Source: Lachnospiraceae bacterium UBA3386
Lineage (GTDB): Bacteria > Bacillota > Clostridia > Lachnospirales > Lachnospiraceae
Assembly: GCA_002358875.1 (NCBI GenBank)
Contig: DEPS01000107.1
Span: forward strand, 1 to 5,107
Reading direction: 5' to 3'
Length of the DNA: 5,107 nucleotides
The position numbers and the translations under genes were made by a program. This document shows positions 1 through 4,796 of this stretch, one piece after another. Under the pieces are notes generated by a model. The model was not told the DNA's origin. It saw only the letters and a list, made by a program, of their open reading frames with translations, and did not search any database. Numbering within the stretch: the first letter of the stretch is position 1; each line of letters begins with the position of its first letter.

Positions 1-441
1 ATACCCACTGGCGCGGCAGCATCTAAGGCTGTCGCCAATAATCTTACCACGGCCTCTGCTGGTACGGCGGTGCTGGACGCATATCAGGGCAAAGTACTCA
101 AAGACAGCATACCCACAATTACAAATAAAACTGGCACATTCACCGCAGCAAGCGGATTCACGGCTGGAAATGCGTCCGTGAAACAGTATGGTAACGTGGT
201 ATGTGTCCGCGGATATGTAACAAAATCAAGTGCAATCAGCTCTGCCAACACGCAGATCGGCACCATCTCGGGAGTGTCCCTCCCGGCAGGCCCGATCAGA
301 ATGAGCTGCGGAGTCGGAGCAGCTTATTATAATGCATTTACAAGTGCATTTTTCTATATTGATACGAGCGGCGGAGTATATGTCCACCCTTCGGTAAGCA
401 CCGCAAAGGCTGCTGTATTCTGCATGACCTACATAGTATGA
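1..441 (+). CDS. Phage tail fibre / receptor-binding protein, C-terminal part (5' end outside window)
   Basis: The frame is open from base 1 to the TGA at 439-441, so only the last 146 residues are visible and the true start lies upstream. The GTG at 70 sits inside the protein and has no ribosome binding site. The first ~35 residues contain a low-complexity Ala/Thr/Asn stretch ending in VLDAYQGKVLKD, a motif typical of the end of the shaft in Firmicute phage tail-fibre and tail-collar proteins (family knowledge). The remaining ~105 residues are rich in Gly, Ser, Thr and aromatic residues with alternating hydrophobics, as expected for a beta-sandwich head that binds the host surface. No catalytic motif is visible. 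Its position directly before a holin fits the usual tail-then-lysis gene order. The exact receptor and fibre type cannot be told. Confidence 0.75.
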   Translation: MPTGAAASKAVANNLTTASAGTAVLDAYQGKVLKDSIPTITNKTGTFTAASGFTAGNASVKQYGNVVCVRGYVTKSSAISSANTQIGTISGVSLPAGPIRMSCGVGAAYYNAFTSAFFYIDTSGGVYVHPSVSTAKAAVFCMTYIV

Positions 442-463
442 TGATATTTTTTTTAAAAACCAG

Positions 464-470
464 AAAGGAG
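464..470 (+). promoter_or_regulatory. Ribosome binding site of the first holin
   Basis: AAAGGAG lies 10 nt before the ATG at 481. A second in-frame ATG at 487 (protein start M-D-M) would be 16 nt away, too far for good initiation, so 481 is the preferred start. A run of eight T followed by five A (447-459) sits just upstream in the 39-nt gap, but it forms no GC-containing hairpin. Confidence 0.7.
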
Positions 471-480
471 ACACTGCTAT

Positions 481-930
481 ATGGACATGGTTGCTTTCTT
501 CATGAATTTTAAATTCAGGAATGAGATTTGGATGATCGTCATCCCCGTAGCGATGATGGGGGCGGATTACATCAGCGGCACGGTTTACGCTCTGAGCTCG
601 CAGTCGTTCCAGAGCAGCAAGATGAGGTCGGGACTTACAAAGAAAATCGGAGAGCTGATGATACTGATCCTGGGGGAGATGTTCTCCTACGGGCTCAACA
701 TCCCGCCCTGGATCATGAGCTGCATATCCGCCTATATCATCTTCATGGAGTTCATGAGCATCATGGAGAACTTCAAAAAGATGGGCGTCCCAATCCCTGG
801 CTTTATCAGCAAGGCACTCAGGACGGTCGACGCTGCCATAAAAGAGGACGACGTAGCGGAGGCACTGAAAAAGATGGCGGACATTGAGAAGGAAATCAAA
901 GCGCTCAAGAGCATCGAACAGAAGGAATAA
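481..930 (+). CDS. Phage holin, toxin secretion/phage lysis holin family (phage_holin_4-like)
   Basis: A 149-residue membrane protein predicted to form the timed pore in the cytoplasmic membrane that lets the endolysin reach the wall. Hydrophobic segments lie near residues 16-37, 56-72 and 76-97. Between the first two is the family's typical pattern: an Asp in the first segment (D29), a polar loop with S40, S50, G51, L52 and two Lys (54-55). The C-terminus (about 112-149) is charged and helical, likely cytoplasmic and able to form a coiled coil. Length and layout fit the Firmicute holin family that also includes TcdE/UtxA-type proteins. The start at 481 has AAAGGAG upstream; the close second Met at residue 3 resembles dual-start holins, but its spacing makes regulated dual initiation doubtful. 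It follows the tail-fibre gene and precedes an amidase, the expected place for a holin. Confidence 0.88.
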   Translation: MDMVAFFMNFKFRNEIWMIVIPVAMMGADYISGTVYALSSQSFQSSKMRSGLTKKIGELMILILGEMFSYGLNIPPWIMSCISAYIIFMEFMSIMENFKKMGVPIPGFISKALRTVDAAIKEDDVAEALKKMADIEKEIKALKSIEQKE

Positions 931-937
931 GGAAACA

Positions 938-973
938 AAAAACAGCCGGGCCGAAATATGACCGGCTGTTTTT
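938..973 (+). terminator. Hairpin terminator or attenuator between holin and amidase
   Basis: AAAAACAGCCGG (938-949) pairs perfectly with CCGGCTGTTTTT (962-973) around a 12-nt loop. The GC-rich core is followed by five T (969-973). This has the form of an intrinsic terminator inside an otherwise continuous lysis operon. The amidase ribosome binding site begins at the very next base (974). It would probably reduce, rather than stop, transcription into the endolysin genes; this effect is inferred. Confidence 0.75.
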
Positions 974-980
974 AGGAGGG
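974..980 (+). promoter_or_regulatory. Ribosome binding site of the amidase
   Basis: AGGAGGG directly abuts the T-tail of the preceding hairpin and lies 6 nt before the ATG at 987. It is a near-ideal site and fixes the start. The close packing means the untranslated stretch between hairpin and start codon is only 13 nt. Confidence 0.8.
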
Positions 981-986
981 TGCAAA

Positions 987-1787
987 ATGAAATACGGAGA
1001 AAAAACGAACATTCCGCTGGTGTGCATCATGACGCAGTCTACATGCTACAGGCACACCACGCGGATGAAACCGCTTGGCGTCCTCTGGCACTCGACCGGG
1101 GTGAACAACCCGAATCTGAAAAGATATGTACAGCCTTCCGATAAAGCACAGGACAGGGCGGAGCTTTTGAAAAAGCTGGGGGAGAACATGCGCCGCAACG
1201 ATTGGAATCATACAGAGATCCAGGCCGGGGTGAATGCGTGGATCGGAAAGCTCGCCGATGGAACAGTGGCAGCGGTCCAGACGCTCCCATGGGCATATGC
1301 CCCGTGGGGCTGCGGCGGCGGATGCAACGGCACGCACATCCAGTTTGAGATCTGCGAGGACAGCCTGGGAGACAAAACGTACTTTGAAAAATGCTACAAG
1401 GAGGCCGTGGAGCTGACGGCCTATCTCTGCAGGCTGTACGGCATCGACCCAAAGGGTACTGTAAAGGTAAATGGAACCAAATGCCCGACTATCCTGGACC
1501 ATTCCGAAAGCCACAAACTTGGGCTGGGGACCAACCACTCAGACATTATGCACTGGTTCCGCAGATACAAAAAGACGATGGACACGGTAAGGAACGACGT
1601 CGCCGCGCTCCTTGCAGACGGCAAAAAAGAGGCAGGCGAAACGGCACCGGCCGCCGCTGCGGATACGGCAAGCCGGCCCGCTCTGTACCGCGTCCAGTGC
1701 GGCGCGTTCGGGACGAGGGAGAACGCACAGAAGCGCGTGGACAGGCTTAAGGCCGCAGGATTCGACGCGGTGATCATAGAGGTATAA
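987..1787 (+). CDS. Phage endolysin: N-acetylmuramoyl-L-alanine amidase with C-terminal SPOR repeat
   Basis: This 266-residue protein is predicted to cut the bond between N-acetylmuramic acid and L-Ala of peptidoglycan. Residues ~14-200 form an amidase domain of the PGRP/Amidase_2 type. Likely zinc ligands are H35 in VLWHSTG, H172 in the DHSESHKLG segment, and D186 or H184 in NHSDIMHWF. The stretch around 106-123, ending in IQFEICED, matches the conserved core strand with its acidic residue. The pattern resembles amidases of clostridial phages in which an 'MTQSTCY...GVLWHSTG' start is usual. After an Ala-rich linker (~212-231) comes one SPOR-like repeat (232-266, LYRVQCGAF core), which should bind peptidoglycan. 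There is no signal peptide, so export through the upstream holin is expected. The start has AGGAGGG 6 nt upstream. The stop is 2 nt from the next gene, suggesting translational coupling. Confidence 0.9.
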   Translation: MKYGEKTNIPLVCIMTQSTCYRHTTRMKPLGVLWHSTGVNNPNLKRYVQPSDKAQDRAELLKKLGENMRRNDWNHTEIQAGVNAWIGKLADGTVAAVQTLPWAYAPWGCGGGCNGTHIQFEICEDSLGDKTYFEKCYKEAVELTAYLCRLYGIDPKGTVKVNGTKCPTILDHSESHKLGLGTNHSDIMHWFRRYKKTMDTVRNDVAALLADGKKEAGETAPAAAADTASRPALYRVQCGAFGTRENAQKRVDRLKAAGFDAVIIEV

Positions 1788-1960
1788 TCATGAAAACACT
1801 TTACAAAGTCCAGATTGGGGCATACCGGGAGAAGGCAAACGCTAAGAAGAAAGCCAAAGCAATAAAGAAACTCGTAATCCCTGCGGCGATCGTCCGGGCG
1901 GGCGGCCTGTACAAGGTCCAGTGCGGCGCGTTTTCCAGCAGGGAGAATGCGGAAAAGCGC
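1683..1960 (+). repeat. Pair of direct repeats encoding SPOR cores in two adjacent genes
   Basis: Positions 1683-1736 (end of the amidase) and 1907-1960 (second SPOR repeat of the next gene) match at 41 of 54 bases by hand count, including an exact 17-nt block, GTCCAGTGCGGCGCGTT, at 1692-1708 and 1916-1932. The offset is 224 nt. Both copies encode the (Y)xVQCGAF...RENAxKR core in their own reading frames. Confidence 0.85.
1778..1783 (+). promoter_or_regulatory. Ribosome binding site of the SPOR-MBL-GH114 gene, inside the amidase 3' end
   Basis: AGAGGT lies 6 nt before the ATG at 1790 and within the last codons of the amidase, whose TAA is at 1785-1787. The ribosome ending the amidase would stop on top of the next start, so the two proteins are probably made in linked amounts. 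Confidence 0.65.
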
Positions 1961-3730
1961 CTGAAAGAATGCAAAAAAGCAGGGCTGCTCAATGCCTTGA
2001 TCGTAGTCCAGGGCACGCCGGCCCAGGAGCCGGAACCGGAGCCGGAGCCGCAGCCCGCCCCTGCGAAAACGCTCCACGCGGTGCGGTTCTGGTTCATGCA
2101 CTTTTTTAAGAGCAACCCCGACCACATCTACGGCGATGCAAGTCTGTTCATCGAGTACGGCGATGATGGGAAAATTGAGCGGACAGTACTGATTGACACC
2201 GGGATGGGGAAATCCGACACGGTGAAGCTCTTGCAGAAAGCCGGCATTGCCTTCCTGTCCCACATCGTCATTTCCCACGACCATGGCGACCACCATGGAT
2301 GTCTTTCGGCAATCCTCGACAAATTCAGGGTCGGCGAGGTTATATTCCCCGAACAGGCAGGCGTGAGGAAGTACCAAAAAAGCTATGCGAAGCGCATCGA
2401 TTCCCTTGCGGCAAAGGCGAGGATGAAGGGCGCTACGGTCATATACGCGCAGCCGGGGAAGGACTACCTTATGGGCGATGTGCTAAAGCTCAGGGTCCTA
2501 TGGCAGGCGGACGCCAAAAAACTGTCGGCACACGATACCCACCACTTTATCAATGACATGTCTCCGGAAATGCAGATGGTGGTCTATCCTGGGACAGAGC
2601 ATGAATGGCGGTTTGACTTCGGCGGGGATATGTCATCCAAGTGCGGCGCGCTCACACAGATGCTGGACGCGGTCGGCGGCGAAATCAAAGCCGATTTTGC
2701 AAAATTCCGCTGGCACGGGGACAGGGGTGCCATCAGCCAGAGGTTGGCCAAGGCCATCGGCGCGAAGTGCTGGTTCTCCAACTACCACCACAAAGAGAGT
2801 TCCGGAGGCAGGAAGGGGACATACAACGTCGCCAGGAATGCGGGGGCGACCGTATTCTCCAACTCCGAAGACGGCGAAATTTATGTGGACATGGTGGCGG
2901 TGAACGGCGTATCGACTGCAGAGGTCTACTGCTCCGGAAACAAGAACAAGACAAAGACATACACCAAAGGGACGCCGAAGGCAGCATGGACAAAGTACAT
3001 GGTGCGCCTCACCACAAAAGTCTCTCCTTCGGAACTGGACAAGGAAACCCTTGTGGCGGTCGAGTTCGACGACTATACCGCCGATGAGATCAGGAAGCTC
3101 AAGGCGACCGGGGCGACAGTGCTGGCCTACCTGTCCGTTGGCACGGCGGAAAAAGACCGCCCTGCGGCGTGGGCAAGGCTCAAAGACTGCGCCCTGAAAC
3201 AGCTCGAAGACTGGCCTGACGAATACTATCTCGATCTTCGGAAAGAGGCGGCGCAGAGCTGGATGTCCGACCGGGCGAAGGAGCTGAAAAACAAGGGCGC
3301 GAATGGATTCTGGGCTGACAACATCGACCTGTATGAGGAGTACCCTTCAAGCGAGATGTACGATGCGATCAGCGGCGTCCTGACCATGCTGCACGGGCAC
3401 GGGATTGTCAATGTCAACGGCGGCATGGCATACCTCGACAAGGCGATGGATAAGGACGGATCAAAGTATCAGGGCATCGGCAATGTGGACATCGTGGTCC
3501 AGGAGGAAGTGTTCTCCAGGATCACAAGCTACAAAGGAGACGGCGAGTTTTCGGCACAGACCGAAAAGCAGAGCGACGAATACCGGAGCCACCTCAAACG
3601 CGCGGCACGCCACAAGATGATCCCCGCGCTCCTGGAGTACACAAAGGATTCCGGGATCAAGGACAGGATCCGCGCCTTCTGTGAGGAAACAGGCGCGCTG
3701 GCCTGTGTTGCCGACAAAGTAAATCTGTAA
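1790..3730 (+). CDS. Multidomain phage wall/surface hydrolase: two SPOR repeats, MBL-fold domain and GH114-like glycosidase
   Basis: Domains of this 646-residue protein, in order. Two SPOR-like repeats (cores LYKVQIGAY near 4-12 and LYKVQCGAF at 40-48) for peptidoglycan binding. A Glu-Pro linker (80-92). An MBL-fold domain (~94-373) with LIDTG (134-138), the metal motif SHDHGDHHG (H163, H165, D167, H168), a ComEC-like NDMS (255-258), GGD (D280) and a late WHG (H309). A GH114/TM1410-like TIM-barrel (~405-646) with VEFDDY (D427/D428), AYLSVG (446-451), WPDEYYLDLR (475-484) and the acidic GFWADNID (D510, D513). GH114 enzymes cut alpha-1,4-galactosaminans; the ComEC/Pce-like MBL class includes nucleases and a pneumococcal phosphorylcholine esterase, so the substrate here is open. 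There is no signal peptide, so holin-dependent release is likely. It lies 2 nt after the amidase and ends at a strong terminator. Domain calls are firm for MBL, good for SPOR and GH114; the biological role is inferred. Confidence 0.85.
   Translation: MKTLYKVQIGAYREKANAKKKAKAIKKLVIPAAIVRAGGLYKVQCGAFSSRENAEKRLKECKKAGLLNALIVVQGTPAQEPEPEPEPQPAPAKTLHAVRFWFMHFFKSNPDHIYGDASLFIEYGDDGKIERTVLIDTGMGKSDTVKLLQKAGIAFLSHIVISHDHGDHHGCLSAILDKFRVGEVIFPEQAGVRKYQKSYAKRIDSLAAKARMKGATVIYAQPGKDYLMGDVLKLRVLWQADAKKLSAHDTHHFINDMSPEMQMVVYPGTEHEWRFDFGGDMSSKCGALTQMLDAVGGEIKADFAKFRWHGDRGAISQRLAKAIGAKCWFSNYHHKESSGGRKGTYNVARNAGATVFSNSEDGEIYVDMVAVNGVSTAEVYCSGNKNKTKTYTKGTPKAAWTKYMVRLTTKVSPSELDKETLVAVEFDDYTADEIRKLKATGATVLAYLSVGTAEKDRPAAWARLKDCALKQLEDWPDEYYLDLRKEAAQSWMSDRAKELKNKGANGFWADNIDLYEEYPSSEMYDAISGVLTMLHGHGIVNVNGGMAYLDKAMDKDGSKYQGIGNVDIVVQEEVFSRITSYKGDGEFSAQTEKQSDEYRSHLKRAARHKMIPALLEYTKDSGIKDRIRAFCEETGALACVADKVNL
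2027..2056 (+). repeat. Hexanucleotide repeat encoding a Glu-Pro linker
   Basis: Four consecutive GAR-CCG units followed by CAG-CCC encode Glu-Pro repeats (residues 80-89), continuing as a Pro/Ala stretch. It joins the SPOR repeats to the MBL domain. Repeats of this kind give extended, stiff linkers and can change length in whole 6-bp units without breaking the frame. Confidence 0.8.
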
Positions 3731-3738
3731 CAAATGCG

Positions 3739-3778
3739 AAAAGAGCCCTTGCCAAACATGATGGCAAGGGCTCTTTTT
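3739..3778 (+). terminator. Strong intrinsic terminator at the end of the first lysis block, shared with the convergent HTH gene
   Basis: A perfect 16-bp stem (3739-3754 with 3762-3777) closes a 7-nt loop, and five T follow the GC-rich part (3774-3778). It starts 9 nt after the stop of the three-domain gene. Read from the other strand the same stem ends in four U, so it may also end transcripts of the minus-strand gene, whose stop codon (3777-3779) lies at the edge of the stem. Bidirectional use is an inference. Confidence 0.88.
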
Positions 3779-3968
3779 ATGTTACGTCTTTACTGGCGGC
3801 GGCTTTGACATCCGCACGGCGGTGGTCGGAATACGGCTCGTTTTCATCAATCAGCCAGTCGCGCCCGACCTTCACGGCGGTTTCAAAGGTACCCCTCAAG
3901 GCTTTCTGTCTCACGACATCCGGATTTTTGCCGAGCCGCAAAGCATATTCTTTCAACGTTATGAGCAT
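3777..3968 (-). CDS. Small excisionase/MerR-like helix-turn-helix DNA-binding protein
   Basis: A 63-residue protein on the opposite strand. Residues 3-25 (LKEYALRLGKN then PDVVRQKALRG) fit the two helices of a winged HTH as in MerR-like and excisionase-like proteins, and TAVKVGRDWLIDENEPY (30-46) fits the following beta wing. Small proteins of this pattern are frequent in clostridial genomes and mobile elements. The start is taken as the ATG at 3968-3966 because AGGTGA (3979-3974) lies 5 nt before it; a GTG at 3977 in the same frame would fall inside that site. It converges on the lysis block and shares its terminator. It could act as a recombination directionality factor or a local repressor, but no integrase or operator is visible, so neither can be chosen. 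Confidence 0.75.
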   Translation of the reverse strand: MLITLKEYALRLGKNPDVVRQKALRGTFETAVKVGRDWLIDENEPYSDHRRADVKAAASKDVT

Positions 3969-3973
3969 GTCAA

Positions 3974-3979
3974 TCACCT
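3974..3979 (-). promoter_or_regulatory. Ribosome binding site of the HTH gene
   Basis: On the minus strand AGGTGA is followed by TTGAC and then ATG (3968-3966). This spacing of 5 nt decides for the ATG over the GTG at 3977-3975, which would be part of the site itself. Confidence 0.65.
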
Positions 3980-4037
3980 AAAAAAAAAATAAAATATTAA
4001 ATTTTAGGAATCGAAATGCACAAGTAATATACACCAT
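3980..4037. other. AT-rich intergenic gap between the HTH gene and the second block
   Basis: This stretch holds a run of A on the plus strand (3980-3989) and an AT-only imperfect palindrome (AAAAT, 5 nt, ATTTT; 3991-4005). On the minus strand TAAAAT (4006-4001) matches five of six bases of a -10 box, about 33 nt before the HTH start, but I see no good -35 at a proper distance. No convincing plus-strand promoter for the following genes was found. Confidence 0.4.
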
Positions 4038-4067
4038 ATGCTCTTTACTGGCGATGGTGAGGAATGG

Positions 4068-4391
4068 ATGAAGGAAATCAGCCCTGAGTGGATCGTTGGA
4101 CCGGGATGGCAGTCGTGGCCGAATGCTACCGTTTGGCAGGATCCCAAAACAAAGAGGGCTCAGAAAGCGTATCAGGAAGTTGGGAATCTGCTTCCGGGGG
4201 ATGTTTGCGGAAGAGTGGAGCTGAGCATCAGTGATGGAATGATCACAGCAAAAGGTGAAAGAAATATGATTGGAAAAGCTGTGAGATATTCCATCGGGGG
4301 AAAGACGTACACGAAGATCGTGCATGTCTGCGACAAAGTAAAATTCCACGCGGTCTCTTCTATGGTCCCGCAGGGAGCTAAAATCATTTAA
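4068..4391 (+). CDS. Hypothetical phage protein before the second holin module
   Basis: I do not recognise this protein. From the ATG at 4068 it has 107 residues and starts MKEISPEWIVGPGWQSWPN. This start is chosen because GGTGAGGA (4056-4063) lies just before it. An ATG at 4038 in the same frame has no ribosome binding site, and the frame is open back to 4008 after a TAG. The first third is rich in Trp and Pro, the middle (LLPGDVCGRVELSIS) and end (GKAVRYSIGGKTYTKIVHV) suggest a small beta-rich fold. It has no membrane segment and no signal peptide. Its TAA overlaps the ribosome binding site of the next gene, so it belongs to the same transcript as the holin-like genes. It may be a small virion or tail-associated protein, or the 3' remnant of a larger tail gene; I cannot decide. 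Confidence 0.6.
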   Translation: MKEISPEWIVGPGWQSWPNATVWQDPKTKRAQKAYQEVGNLLPGDVCGRVELSISDGMITAKGERNMIGKAVRYSIGGKTYTKIVHVCDKVKFHAVSSMVPQGAKII

Positions 4392-4396
4392 GGAGG
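4390..4396 (+). promoter_or_regulatory. Ribosome binding site overlapping the upstream stop codon
   Basis: AAGGAGG is a full-strength site that begins inside the TAA (4389-4391) of the preceding gene and lies 4 nt before the ATG at 4401. The overlap ties translation of the two genes together. Confidence 0.75.
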
Positions 4397-4400
4397 ATCA

Positions 4401-4751
4401 ATGGACACTACAATTACTTTTACTCCTGCCCAGATGGTAGAAGCTATCTTAGGGATGTGTGGTGCGATCATAGCTATATCAGCAGCGGCAGGAGTGATTA
4501 TGAAGATATACACGGCCGCAAAAGCGCCCAATAAGCACCAGGATGAAGTGCTTAAAGAGCACGGAGAAAAGCTGGAGCAGTATAGAAAGTATTTTGATAG
4601 TGACAATAAACGCATCGGCTTGCTTGAAGAAGGAAACAGGATAACTCAGCAGGCTATACTTGCTCTGCTTGCACATAGCATTGACGGCAATGACATACAG
4701 GCCATGAAGGATGCAAAGGACAGGCTTCAGCAGTATCTGATATCAAAGTAA
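4401..4751 (+). CDS. Phage holin-like protein, one membrane segment plus coiled coil
   Basis: A 116-residue protein with one clear hydrophobic segment (about 15-37, Ala/Ile/Gly-rich), then a KAPN turn (41-44), a charged helical region that could form a coiled coil (46-82), and a conserved-looking tail with ITQQAILALLAHSIDGNDI (81-99) and a helix to the end. This architecture is common in small proteins of Firmicute phage lysis regions, often annotated as holin or holin-associated (XhlA-like in layout: one TM plus a coiled coil, though the membrane segment is here at the N-terminus rather than the C-terminus). It probably sits in the cytoplasmic membrane with its C-terminal part in the cytoplasm and may work with the LL-H-type holin encoded 45 nt downstream. 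The exact function, pore former or modulator, is not settled by sequence. Confidence 0.7.
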   Translation: MDTTITFTPAQMVEAILGMCGAIIAISAAAGVIMKIYTAAKAPNKHQDEVLKEHGEKLEQYRKYFDSDNKRIGLLEEGNRITQQAILALLAHSIDGNDIQAMKDAKDRLQQYLISK

Positions 4752-4783
4752 TATCTGGCAGGGAATACCGTGAAGTTTATATG

Positions 4784-4790
4784 AGAGGAG
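4784..4790 (+). promoter_or_regulatory. Ribosome binding site of the LL-H-type holin
   Basis: AGAGGAG lies 6 nt before the ATG at 4797. Further in-frame ATGs follow at 4803 and 4809 (protein start M-E-M-E-M-K), but 4797 has the best spacing, with 4803 at 12 nt as a weaker alternative. Confidence 0.75.
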
Positions 4791-4796
4791 AAATCA

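Noticed and set aside
70..72. GTG as a start of the tail-fibre gene
   Set aside because: The frame is open back to base 1, the upstream residues continue the shaft-type sequence, and there is no ribosome binding site before it.
481..489. Dual-start holin/antiholin motif (M-D-M) as in lambda S
   Set aside because: The second ATG is 16 nt from the only ribosome site and no regulating hairpin overlaps the start, so control by two starts is not supported.
1775..1792. Programmed frameshift joining the amidase to the next gene
   Set aside because: No slippery heptamer is present near the amidase stop, and a good ribosome site with 6-nt spacing explains the second start.
1421..2377. Long minus-strand open frame (318 residues)
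   Set aside because: It lies opposite two well-supported domain-bearing genes and has no recognisable domain or ribosome site; it is a by-product of GC-rich codon use.
2641..2650. Third copy of the GTGCGGCGCG block
   Set aside because: It encodes an unrelated part of the MBL domain (KCGAL) in which only the Cys-Gly-Ala codons coincide; no wider similarity to the SPOR repeats.
4001..4037. Promoters in the AT-rich gap
   Set aside because: Only an isolated -10-like TAAAAT on the minus strand is seen; no -35 with proper spacing on either strand, and chance matches are common in AT-rich DNA.
3978..4349. Minus-strand open frame of 123 residues opposite the hypothetical gene
   Set aside because: No domain, Phe/Ser-rich shadow composition, and its supposed stop end lies in the AT-rich gap; the plus-strand gene has a coupled downstream ribosome site.
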